DNA of 56,512 bases from an uncultured Oscillospiraceae bacterium (lineage in GTDB: Bacteria; Bacillota; Clostridia; Oscillospirales; Oscillospiraceae): NCBI GenBank assembly GCA_947631595.1, contig CANRLZ010000007.1, positions 1 through 56,512 on the forward strand. The letters are read 5' to 3'. This document shows, piece by piece, positions 50,242 to 56,512 of the stretch. Each line of letters begins with the position of its first letter. The first letter of the stretch is position 1. Under the pieces are notes generated by a model that was given only the letters and a program-made list of their open reading frames with translations, did no database searches and was not told where the DNA came from. Position numbers and translations under genes: made by a program.

Positions 50242-51090
50242 TCAGGCGCGCAGGAATTCTTTGATCCGGTCGGCGTCCCGAAGGCCCTTTTGGTAGAGGC
50301 GCAGCATGGCGGCGCGGTCTTTTTTCAGGGTGCTCATGCCCTCGATGTTGTCCGGGGCGATGACCCGCACGCGCCCCAGCCGCTCCAGTTGTTTGGCGTA
50401 GGCGATGGCGACGTTGTAGCGCTCCGCGCGCTGCCGCAGCGCCTGGGCGGCGCGGGGGTATTTCCGCTGGATGCGGCGGGCAAGCTTGACGTCGGTGCCC
50501 GGTTTGCGCACCATGCTCAGCGGGCGGGTCACCACCACCACCACCCGGTCACAGCCCAAGGAGAACGCCTTGTCCAGGGGGATGGGGTCGCTCAGTGCAC
50601 CGTCGTAGTACAGCTTGCCGCCGATGGGGTAGGGTCTGCTGACGAACGGGATGGAGCTGGATGCCTTGAAGACGTTGTAGTTGTCCTGGGAGATATCGCC
50701 CTTGTCGAAGTAGACGGCCTCCCCCGTGGCGGCGTCGGTGGCCACCACCAGGAGTTCCGTGGGGTTGGCCGCCAGGGCGGGGTAATCCACCGGGTACTCC
50801 CCGCCGGAGTTGCTCAGGACGCTGTACGCGTAGTCCAGATCCACGTAGGAACCCTTGCGGAGAAAGTTGTTCAGGCTCATGTACTGCTTACGAAAGGCGT
50901 ACTCCGTGTAAAAGCGGTAGTTGCGGCCACGCTGGCCGGCCAGGTACGAGCAGAGGTTCGCGCTGCCCGCGGAGATGCCGATGGCCACGTCAAAATGGAC
51001 GGCGTCGCCCAGATCCAAGCACCGGTCCAGCACGCCGGAGGCATAGATGCCCCGCATCCCGCCGCCCGCGTCAATGATCCCTGTTTTCAC
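50242..51090 (-). CDS. patatin-like phospholipase/esterase
   Basis: The 282-residue patatin-family hydrolase has the oxyanion Gly-rich loop DAGGGMRGIYASGVL (8-22), the nucleophile Ser in GISAGS (about 38-43) and the dyad Asp in YYDGALSDPIPL (about 156). A C-terminal helical tail (KDRAAMLRLYQKGLRDADRIKEFL) is typical of the RssA/YjjU-like group that acts on membrane lipids. It has no signal peptide. GAGGAGG precedes the ATG. It stands alone on the minus strand, downstream of the six-hairpin intergenic element. Confidence 0.92.
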   Translation of the reverse strand: MKTGIIDAGGGMRGIYASGVLDRCLDLGDAVHFDVAIGISAGSANLCSYLAGQRGRNYRFYTEYAFRKQYMSLNNFLRKGSYVDLDYAYSVLSNSGGEYPVDYPALAANPTELLVVATDAATGEAVYFDKGDISQDNYNVFKASSSIPFVSRPYPIGGKLYYDGALSDPIPLDKAFSLGCDRVVVVVTRPLSMVRKPGTDVKLARRIQRKYPRAAQALRQRAERYNVAIAYAKQLERLGRVRVIAPDNIEGMSTLKKDRAAMLRLYQKGLRDADRIKEFLRA

Positions 51091-51109
51091 GTCGCTTTCC
51101 TCCTCATGA

Positions 51110-51299
51110 GGTGTTACGTTGTATTATACCATAGTTGCAAGCCGCTGTGCGGCTTGTGCGCCGCAAGAGCGGCGCCAAACCGGCAAGGCCGGTTTAGACT
51201 ATGGTGTAACATTCACGCCAGCACTTTTGCGAGGCAAAAGTGCGCCTGCCGGTGGCAGGCCGGTGTGCTTTGCACACCGAGCGTGGATATTATACCACA
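51110..51299. repeat. composite palindromic element: two closed three-hairpin modules
   Basis: Six consecutive perfect hairpins of 7-10 bp with 3-4 nt loops: 51138-51156, 51158-51175, 51177-51195, 51221-51243, 51244-51260 and 51272-51279 with 51261-51268. The first three are enclosed by TTATACCATAGT/ACTATGGTGTAA (51124-51135 and 51198-51209). The last three are enclosed by TTCACGC/GCGTGGA (51212-51218 and 51281-51287). TATTATACCA occurs at both ends (51123 and 51288). The outline resembles two cloverleaves, but it is not a tRNA. It is probably a REP/MITE-like repeat or a DNA/RNA structural signal between the patatin gene and the thiamine operon. Confidence 0.8.
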
Positions 51300-51348
51300 C
51301 TCTCTCCCCATTTTCGAGGAAATTTTTTTCGGCGCGGGGCGGGGTGAT

Positions 51349-51966
51349 TTACAGGACGCGGATGAGGAGCAGACGCCCCTGGGTCACCGTGACGCGGGCG
51401 GTCCGGCCCGGAAGAGGCTCGTTGCTGACGCCCAGGGGGTAGTCGCCGGTGAGGCGGCCGTTTTGCAGAGGGTAGAGGGCGTTTTCGACGGTGACGCCCT
51501 CCGCCGGGCCGTCCACAGCCAGGAGGGAGAAATAGGCGAAGGTATCCGGCACCTGGGCGGCACGGGAGACGATCTCCATGTCGCCGTAGTCGTCCACGAT
51601 GCGCCCGCGCTTGCCCTGGCTGTCCAGTTGGAGCAGGATGCCCACGTTCCCCAGGGTGTGGTCCAGGCGCTCCCCCACGGCGCCCAGCAGGAGGAAGTCG
51701 TCATAGCCACGGGCCAGGGCCTCCTTCACGGCGTAGACCGTGTCGGTGTCGTCCTTCACGTGGGGCAGGGTGATGGTCTCCGCGGCCAGGTGGGGGTCGG
51801 GGTGGGAGTCAAAATCCCCCACCACCAGATCCGGCTCCCGGCCAAGACCCGCCCGGTGGCGCAGGCCGCAGTCGCAGAAGACGCACCAGTCGTCCGGGCG
51901 CAGCTCCCCGCGGGCGTGGGCGTAGTCTCCGATGGAGGCGCCGCCGATGATGACGCATCTGGCCAT
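51349..51966 (-). CDS. thiN: thiamine pyrophosphokinase
   Basis: ThiN converts thiamine plus ATP directly to thiamine pyrophosphate. The 205-residue protein has CVIIGGASIGDY at the start, CDCGLRHRAGLGREPDLVVGDFDS (the GDFDS motif), the HVKDDTDTVYAV acidic-binding stretch, and LLGAVGERLDHTLGNV. The C-terminal half is the thiamine-binding beta domain (YFSLLAVDGPAEGVTVENALYPL). It is the last gene of the thi operon, starting 1 nt after the cytX stop. Its presence means thiamine formed by dephosphorylation of TMP can be used. Confidence 0.93.
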   Translation of the reverse strand: MARCVIIGGASIGDYAHARGELRPDDWCVFCDCGLRHRAGLGREPDLVVGDFDSHPDPHLAAETITLPHVKDDTDTVYAVKEALARGYDDFLLLGAVGERLDHTLGNVGILLQLDSQGKRGRIVDDYGDMEIVSRAAQVPDTFAYFSLLAVDGPAEGVTVENALYPLQNGRLTGDYPLGVSNEPLPGRTARVTVTQGRLLLIRVL

Positions 51967-51967
51967 C

Positions 51968-53137
51968 TCACGCCGCCTCCTTTTTCCGCAGGGGGCTTAC
52001 CGCCAGGCACAGGAGGACGGTGAGCGCCATATCCGGCAGGGTGTTGCCCACGGGGATGTCCACGCCCATGAGATACCGATACAGCGCGAACCCCACGGCC
52101 CACACGGCCAGGTTGAGCCAGTCCACCGCGCCCGCGGTGGGTCGCCGTTTCAGGAGGAAATAGTCCGCGATCTGGATGGCAATCATGGGGGCGAAGACAG
52201 AGCCGATGAGGTAGAGGAAGTCCGTGATGTCGTCCATGGGGAACAGGATCGCCCCCGCCGTGCCCAGCACCGCCGCGCCCACGGCGAACCACTTGCCTGG
52301 GATATTCGCCCACACCGACTCGCTGGACACGCCCGCGGAGTAGGCGTCCAGGAAGGTGGTGGTCACGGTGGAGAATACCACGATGAGAAGCCCGGCGACG
52401 CCCAGACCCGCCTTCACCAAAATGGCGGCGATGTCCGCCTGGGCCGTGAAGATGGCCGCGCCCATGCCGATGAGGTACATCCAGCAGCTCACAAGGCCGT
52501 AGACCACGGCGCTCACCGCCGTCGCCCGCAGGGGCTTTTCCGCCTCGCGGGTGTAGTCGCTGATGAGGGGCAGCCACGACAGGGGCATGGCCACCGCCAG
52601 CTCCACCGCCGCGCCGAAGGTGAGGCCGTCGTCCGTCACGGCCAGAGCCGCCCGGTTCTGGAAGATGACGACGCTGAGGAGGATGGTCAGGATGAAGAGC
52701 GCGGCCATGGCCAGGGTGTTCACCTTGCCCAGGTTTTGGATGCCGATGAGCAGCCACACCACAATGAGGCCGCCGATGACGGCGCACCAAACCCAGTTGC
52801 CCACCGCCCAGATACCGCCGGCGGCCAGGGCGCCGTCGTAGATCATAATGGCGGTCCAGCCCACCAGCTGGACGATGTTCAGCGCGGCAAAGAGCAGGCC
52901 GCCCCGCCGGCCGAAGCTCATCTTCGTGGTCTCCATGGCGCTTTTCCGGGTCTGGCCGCCGATGAGACCGGCCAGAAACAGCAGGGCGCAGCCGATAAGG
53001 TGGCCCAGAAGAATGGCGCACAGGCCCTTTCCAAAGCCCAGGGGGGCGAAGTAGGTGCCCGTCAGGATCTCCGCGATGGAGACCCCGGCGCCGAACCAGA
53101 TCAGACCGTTTTCCACGGTGGAAGTCCGTTTTTCCAT
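51968..53137 (-). CDS. cytX: hydroxymethylpyrimidine transporter CytX
   Basis: The 389-residue NCS1-family permease has about twelve hydrophobic helices and starts with the family run NGLIWFGAGVSIAEILTGTYFAPLG; later FSTVTTTFLDAYSAGVS and MPLSWLPLISDYTR are typical of CytX. It is predicted to bring HMP, the thiamine pyrimidine precursor, into the cell. Start is ATG 53137 behind GGAGG, 1 nt after the thiD stop, and thiN begins 1 nt after its own stop. This tight packing supports translational coupling of import, phosphorylation and TPP synthesis. Confidence 0.9.
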   Translation of the reverse strand: MEKRTSTVENGLIWFGAGVSIAEILTGTYFAPLGFGKGLCAILLGHLIGCALLFLAGLIGGQTRKSAMETTKMSFGRRGGLLFAALNIVQLVGWTAIMIYDGALAAGGIWAVGNWVWCAVIGGLIVVWLLIGIQNLGKVNTLAMAALFILTILLSVVIFQNRAALAVTDDGLTFGAAVELAVAMPLSWLPLISDYTREAEKPLRATAVSAVVYGLVSCWMYLIGMGAAIFTAQADIAAILVKAGLGVAGLLIVVFSTVTTTFLDAYSAGVSSESVWANIPGKWFAVGAAVLGTAGAILFPMDDITDFLYLIGSVFAPMIAIQIADYFLLKRRPTAGAVDWLNLAVWAVGFALYRYLMGVDIPVGNTLPDMALTVLLCLAVSPLRKKEAA

Positions 53138-53138
53138 G

Positions 53139-53945
53139 TCAGCGCGCCTCCTGCCGGAAACGGCTTTGCAGGTCAAAGGCGTGGTTCATGGGGCCTCTGC
53201 CCTTTCCCAGGTCCAGCATATCGCCCAGCGCCCCGGAGATGTAGTCCTTCGCCCGCTCCACGGCGTCGGCCAGGCCAAAGCCCTTGGCCAGGTTGGCGGC
53301 GATGGCGCTGGAGAGGGTGCAGCCGGTGCCGTGGGTGTTGGGGTTTTCGATGCGGCGGCCCCGGAACCAACGGGCTTCGCCCTTCGCCCACAGGAGGTCG
53401 TTGGCGTCGCTGAGACTGTGGCCGCCCTTGCACAGCACGGCACAGCCGTGGGTCTCGCCGATGGCCCGCGCGGCGGCGAGCATATCCGCCTCTGAGCGGA
53501 TGGACACGCCGGAGAGGATCTCCGCCTCGGGGATGTTGGGCGTCACCAGGTCGGCCAGGGGGAGCAGCAGCGCTTGAAGCGCCCGCTCCGCGCCGGGTTC
53601 CAAAAGCCGGGCGCCGCTGGTGGCAACCATCACCGGGTCCACCACGATGTTCTCCGCCTGGTAGAAGCGCAGGCGCTCCGCGATGACCTCGATGAGCCCC
53701 GCGGAGGATACCATGCCGGTCTTCACCGCGTCGGGGCGGATGTCGGTGAACACGGCGTCGATCTGCTGCCGGAGAAACTCCGGCGTCACCTCTGAGATCG
53801 CCGTCACCCCCGTGGTGTTCTGGGCCGTCAGCGCGGTCACCGCGCTCATGGCGAACACCCCGTTCATGGTCATGGTCTTCAGATCGGCCTGGATGCCGGC
53901 GCCTCCGCTGGAATCGCTTCCGGCGATGGATAATGCTGTTTTCAT
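53139..53945 (-). CDS. thiD: hydroxymethylpyrimidine (phosphate) kinase
   Basis: ThiD phosphorylates HMP twice to HMP-PP, the pyrimidine substrate of ThiE. The 268-residue ribokinase-fold protein has ALSIAGSDSSGGAGIQADLKT at the start, VTALTAQNTTGVTAI, DPVMVATSGARLL, TPNIPEAEILSG and the anion-hole/catalytic NTHGTGCTLSSAIAANLA near the end. GGAGG lies 8 nt before the ATG. It lies 86 nt after the HAD phosphatase gene; no separate promoter is obvious in that gap. Confidence 0.96.
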   Translation of the reverse strand: MKTALSIAGSDSSGGAGIQADLKTMTMNGVFAMSAVTALTAQNTTGVTAISEVTPEFLRQQIDAVFTDIRPDAVKTGMVSSAGLIEVIAERLRFYQAENIVVDPVMVATSGARLLEPGAERALQALLLPLADLVTPNIPEAEILSGVSIRSEADMLAAARAIGETHGCAVLCKGGHSLSDANDLLWAKGEARWFRGRRIENPNTHGTGCTLSSAIAANLAKGFGLADAVERAKDYISGALGDMLDLGKGRGPMNHAFDLQSRFRQEAR

Positions 53946-54031
53946 CCTCTTTACCTCCTTTGATTTTTCAGCATTACTTTTTTAGAGCGACGGAGAGTGG
54001 TGCCCCCGGTCCGCCGCTTTTATACGATAGA

Positions 54032-54667
54032 TCACCCCAACTGTTCAAAGTGCTCGTCTGAGAGCGTGCAGATCTCCTCCCAGCGGTCGGCGGCCTCGGC
54101 GTCGTAGACGCCCACCACGTAGTAGCCCGCCTCCCGGGCCGTCTTCACGGCGCGGTAGGAGTCCTCGTAGACGGCTACCTCCTCCGGCCTGGACGCGCCC
54201 AGGCGGCGCGCCGCCTCGTGGTAGACGTCCGGCCGGGTCTTGCCCACGCCCACCGCGTCACAGGAGAGGAAAAATCGGAAGAAACGCGCCACGTCCAGCC
54301 GCTCCAGGCACGCCCGGATCAGCTTCTCCGGCGTGGCGGAGGCCACGCACATACGCACCCCCCTGCCGTGGAGCGTCTCCAGATAGTCCCGCACGCCGGG
54401 CTTCAACGGCACGTCCCGGCGGTAGTGCCCCGCCATGATGGCCTGGAGGTCATTCATCACGGTATCCAGGTCGGCGGAGAGGTGGAGTTCCTGGATGAAG
54501 ATGCGGATGGTCTCCTCCATGGTCAGGGGGCAGACCCGCTCCAGCAGCTCCTCCGGGATGTGATCCACCCCCTGCCGCGCCAGGTATTCCGGCAACAGCG
54601 CGTCCCAGTACCGCATGGAGTCCGTCAGGGTGCCGTCCATGTCGAAGATGGCGAATTTCTTGTCCAT
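54032..54667 (-). CDS. HAD-superfamily phosphatase, candidate thiamine-monophosphate phosphatase
   Basis: The 211-residue HAD hydrolase has motif I DMDGTLTDS (nucleophile Asp9, acid Asp11), motif II CVASATPEKL, motif III Lys in GVGKTRPDVY and motif IV VYEDSYRAV, with an alpha-helical cap between motifs I and II (beta-phosphoglucomutase-like subclass). It begins 3 nt after thiE. Because the operon has ThiN (which uses thiamine) but no ThiL, a natural role is to dephosphorylate the TMP made by ThiE. The enzyme family is certain; the substrate is inferred. Confidence 0.87.
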   Translation of the reverse strand: MDKKFAIFDMDGTLTDSMRYWDALLPEYLARQGVDHIPEELLERVCPLTMEETIRIFIQELHLSADLDTVMNDLQAIMAGHYRRDVPLKPGVRDYLETLHGRGVRMCVASATPEKLIRACLERLDVARFFRFFLSCDAVGVGKTRPDVYHEAARRLGASRPEEVAVYEDSYRAVKTAREAGYYVVGVYDAEAADRWEEICTLSDEHFEQLG

Positions 54668-54670
54668 CGA

Positions 54671-55306
54671 TCACACGATCCTCTCCGTCTTTGCCCGCAG
54701 CTCCGCCGCCGCGGCCCGGACGTCCTGGGCGGCGAAGATGGCGCTGATCACCGCCACCCCCACAATGCCGCTGCCCGCCAGCTTTTCCACATTCCGCGCC
54801 CCGATGCCGCCGATGGCGATCACCGGGATGGAGACCGCCCCGCAGATGGCTTTCAGGGTCGCCAGGCTCACGTCCTCGGCGTCGTCCTTGGAACCGGTGG
54901 GGAACACCGCCCCCACGCCCAGGTAGTCCGCGCCCCTGGCCTCGGCCAGCACGGCCTGTTCCACCGTCTGGGCGGAGACGCCCAAGATCTTGTCCGGCCC
55001 CAGCAGCGCCCGGACGTCCCCGGCCTCCATGTCGTTCTGGCCCACGTGGACGCCGTCGGCGTCCACGGCCAGCGCCAGGGCTACGTCGTCGTTGATGACA
55101 AAGGGGACGCGGTATTCCCGGCACAACCTTTGAATTTCCAGCGCCTCGGCGCGAAACGCCCCCTCGTCCAGGTGCTTCTCCCGCAGCTGGACGAAGGTGA
55201 CGCCGCCCTTCAGCGCCTGCTCCACCTGCTCATAGAGGGTCTGTCCCCCCAGCCAGCTCCGGTCCGTCACGGCGTACAGGAGCAGGTCTTTTTTATCGCA
55301 CGGCAT
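54671..55306 (-). CDS. thiE: thiamine-phosphate synthase
   Basis: ThiE couples HMP-PP with thiazole phosphate to give thiamine monophosphate. The 211-residue TIM barrel shows LYAVTDRSWLGG, GVTFVQLREKHLDEGAF, PFVINDDVALALAVDADGVHVGQND, GVSAQTVEQA, DYLGVGAVFPTGSK and PVIAIGGIGARNVEKL with the phosphate-binding Gly loop. Its start overlaps the end of thiM by 14 nt, and the HAD gene follows 3 nt after its stop. Confidence 0.97.
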   Translation of the reverse strand: MPCDKKDLLLYAVTDRSWLGGQTLYEQVEQALKGGVTFVQLREKHLDEGAFRAEALEIQRLCREYRVPFVINDDVALALAVDADGVHVGQNDMEAGDVRALLGPDKILGVSAQTVEQAVLAEARGADYLGVGAVFPTGSKDDAEDVSLATLKAICGAVSIPVIAIGGIGARNVEKLAGSGIVGVAVISAIFAAQDVRAAAAELRAKTERIV

Positions 55307-56117
55307 ACTTCGCCCCCCGATCCAGGGCCACGCCGTCCATGCGGTAGATGGCGTCGATGATGCGGTTGCGGTAGGTGGCGTTCCCCTCCCCCGGCTGGAG
55401 CGCTTCCAGGCCGATCTCCCCGGCCAGGCCCATGGCGCACACCGCCGCGGCGGTGGCCTCCAGGGGTCGATCCGGGTTGGCCACGAGGAAGGCGGTCATC
55501 ATGCCGGAGAGCTGGCAGCCCGTGCCGGTGATGGCGCCCATCTGCGCCCGGCCGTTGCGGATGACATAGCAGCGCTGGGCGTCGGACACCAGGTCGATGG
55601 CGCCGGTGATGGCGATGACAGCGCCGGTCCGGGCGGACAGCTCTTTCACCAGGCGCACCATGGCGTCCAGGTTCTCGTCCGTCACCGCGTCCGCCGCCGA
55701 GGCGTCCACGCCACGGGTGGCGGCGGCGCTCCCGGCCAGGGTCTTGATCTCGGAGACGTTGCCCCGGATCACGTCAAAATGCATTTTTTCCATGAGGCCC
55801 AGGGCCGTCTCGGTGCGCAGGCGGCTGGCGCCGGCGCCCACGGGGTCCAGCAGGACCTTGTGGCCCAGTTCGTTGGCCTTCGCCCCGGCCAGGTACATGG
55901 CCTGGATGCTCCGCTCGTTGAGGGTGCCGATGTTGATGTTCAGACCGCCGCAGATGGAGGTGATGTCCTCCACGTCCCTGGGTTCGTCGGACATGATGGG
56001 GCTGCCGCCGCAGGCCAGGATGATGTTGGCTACGTCGTTGACGGTGACGTAGTTTGTGATGTTGTGCACCAGTGGGGTGGTCGCGCGCACATTTTCCAGA
56101 CAGGTTCCAAGGGTCAT
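55293..56117 (-). CDS. thiM: hydroxyethylthiazole kinase
   Basis: ThiM salvages the thiazole half of thiamine by phosphorylating hydroxyethylthiazole. The 274-residue protein has PLVHNITNYVTVNDVANIILACGGSPIMSDEP, VLLDPVGAGASRLR, DVIRGNVSEI and the catalytic GAITGTGCQLSGMMTAFL. The ATG at 56117 is chosen because AAGGAG lies 7 nt upstream; the longer reading frame upstream spans the -10 box. It is the first gene of the six-gene thi operon. No TPP riboswitch is present between promoter and start. Confidence 0.96.
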   Translation of the reverse strand: MTLGTCLENVRATTPLVHNITNYVTVNDVANIILACGGSPIMSDEPRDVEDITSICGGLNINIGTLNERSIQAMYLAGAKANELGHKVLLDPVGAGASRLRTETALGLMEKMHFDVIRGNVSEIKTLAGSAAATRGVDASAADAVTDENLDAMVRLVKELSARTGAVIAITGAIDLVSDAQRCYVIRNGRAQMGAITGTGCQLSGMMTAFLVANPDRPLEATAAAVCAMGLAGEIGLEALQPGEGNATYRNRIIDAIYRMDGVALDRGAKYAVR

Positions 56118-56133
56118 TTTACATTCTCCTTGT

Positions 56134-56160
56134 ATTATAGAGTAGTAGTTTTTAATGACC
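56134..56160 (-). promoter_or_regulatory. -10 element of the thi operon promoter
   Basis: A perfect TATAAT at 56139-56134 on the minus strand, 16 nt before the thiM coding region. No good -35 lies 16-18 nt upstream, suggesting an activator or a suboptimal promoter. Confidence 0.45.
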
Positions 56161-56174
56161 CTCTCCAAGGTCAT

Positions 56175-56368
56175 GTGCTACACTGTAAGGGATGCTGTGG
56201 ATTGGTTTCATTCTCCTACCGCAAGACGGTTCACGAAAGGTTCCAACCGCAGCCCCTTGCAGATTTGTTGATCAGTTAAATACCGCCAGACGGTTTATGT
56301 GGAACAAGGCTACAAGGCAAGGTGTTCTGTGGATGCAGCATCATAAATCTACTGCCGGAGGTTTTGCT
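56175..56368 (+). mobile_element. left non-coding end of an IS110-family element (bridge-RNA candidate region)
   Basis: About 190 bp between the thi promoter and the transposase start contain no gene. A near-identical 15-mer, TACCGCAAGACGGTT at 56217 and TACCGCCAGACGGTT at 56281 (14 of 15), forms small ACCG/CGGT hairpins. In IS110 elements this side of the transposase encodes the bridge RNA. The exact element boundary cannot be set here because IS110 ends lack inverted repeats. Confidence 0.5.
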
Positions 56369-56512
56369 ATGGTTTCTGTTGGCATCGATGTCTCGAAGGA
56401 CAAGCACGACTGTTTCATCCTCAACTCGGAGGGCATCGTCCTGGCGGACGTGTTCACCATCCCCAACAACTTGGACGGATTCAGCACCCTGCTGGACAGG
56501 ATCCGCTCCTGC
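56369..56512 (+). CDS. IS110-family transposase, N-terminal part (cut by window end)
   Basis: The first 48 codons read MVSVGIDVSKDKHDCFILN, then GIVLADVFTIPNNLDGFSTLL. This is the start of the DEDD/RuvC-like catalytic domain of IS110 transposases, with the first catalytic Asp in GIDVSK. Start is the ATG behind GGAGG (spacing 7). The rest lies outside the window, so completeness cannot be judged. Confidence 0.9.
   Translation, partial: MVSVGIDVSKDKHDCFILNSEGIVLADVFTIPNNLDGFSTLLDRIRSC

Noticed and set aside
50242-51090. Patatin as the effector of a CBASS-like system
   Set aside because: No cGAS/DncV-like nucleotidyltransferase or accessory gene is adjacent, and its flanking terminator and promoter arrangement shows a stand-alone gene.
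51123-51287. tRNA gene or pair of tRNA genes because of the cloverleaf-like outline
   Set aside because: No TTCGA-type T-loop, no anticodon arm with a 7-nt loop (loops are 3-4 nt), and no acceptor-stem length match.
56118-56368. TPP riboswitch in front of thiM
   Set aside because: Conserved CTGAGA and ACCTGA boxes are missing on the minus strand, and the -10 box is too close to the start codon for an aptamer between them.

Overview
The window reads as chromosomal DNA of a GC-rich, spore-forming Firmicute of the Oscillospiraceae type (Flavonifractor, Pseudoflavonifractor, Lawsonibacter or Intestinimonas-like). The grounds are strongly GC-rich codons, AGGAGG ribosome sites, sigma-A promoters with 16-18 bp spacers, sporulation genes (spoIIP, ypeB), ECF-type vitamin transporters, and cis-regulatory RNAs placed as in clostridia. 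This assignment rests on gene content and is inferred. No tRNA or rRNA gene and no CRISPR array was seen.

Layout. 0-6 kb: a carA-carB-guaA nucleotide operon (minus). 6-9 kb: a SLOG-fold protein, dusB and an ECF sigma/anti-sigma pair. 9-16 kb: a Cys-rich unknown protein, DUF951-hisC, an S1-domain protein, glyA-rarA-small membrane protein, and nth. 16-20 kb: a 1,206-residue BspA-like surface protein with SLH anchors, preceded by a structured leader or sRNA candidate. 20-25 kb: gltX, a second sigma/anti-sigma pair and ypeB. 25-30 kb: rpsB-tsf, coaX with an ECF S-component, and rpsF-ssb-rpsR. 30-36.8 kb: a deacetylase lipoprotein, cdd, a lysine riboswitch with an NhaC-type transporter, spoIIP, purB and a DUF6514-like gene. 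36.8-43.3 kb: a cobalamin-riboswitch-controlled ECF transporter (T protein plus an ATPase-ATPase-S fusion), an aldo/keto reductase, a lone S-component and an NADP-type secondary alcohol dehydrogenase.

43.5-51.3 kb is accessory: a class-M sirtuin/Zn-macrodomain pair (ADP-ribosylation writer and eraser); a three-gene AT-rich island (DUF4268 nuclease-like, an unknown soluble protein and an unknown membrane protein); an M20 amidohydrolase; a GIY-YIG/RAMA-like protein; a patatin; and a striking intergenic element made of six short perfect hairpins in two closed modules. 51.3-56.1 kb is a six-gene thiamine salvage operon (thiM-thiE-HAD-thiD-cytX-thiN). The window ends inside an IS110-family transposase whose upstream non-coding end may carry a bridge RNA.

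How the genes fit together. Vitamin and amino-acid acquisition recurs: B12 and lysine under riboswitches, a candidate pantothenate S-component beside coaX, and HMP uptake and thiamine salvage. In the thiamine operon the HAD phosphatase plus ThiN could replace ThiL by going TMP to thiamine to TPP. The best candidates for undescribed biology are the AT-rich three-gene operon beside the sirtuin/macrodomain module, the double three-hairpin element at 51.1-51.3 kb, and the roughly 205-nt leader RNA upstream of the surface protein.
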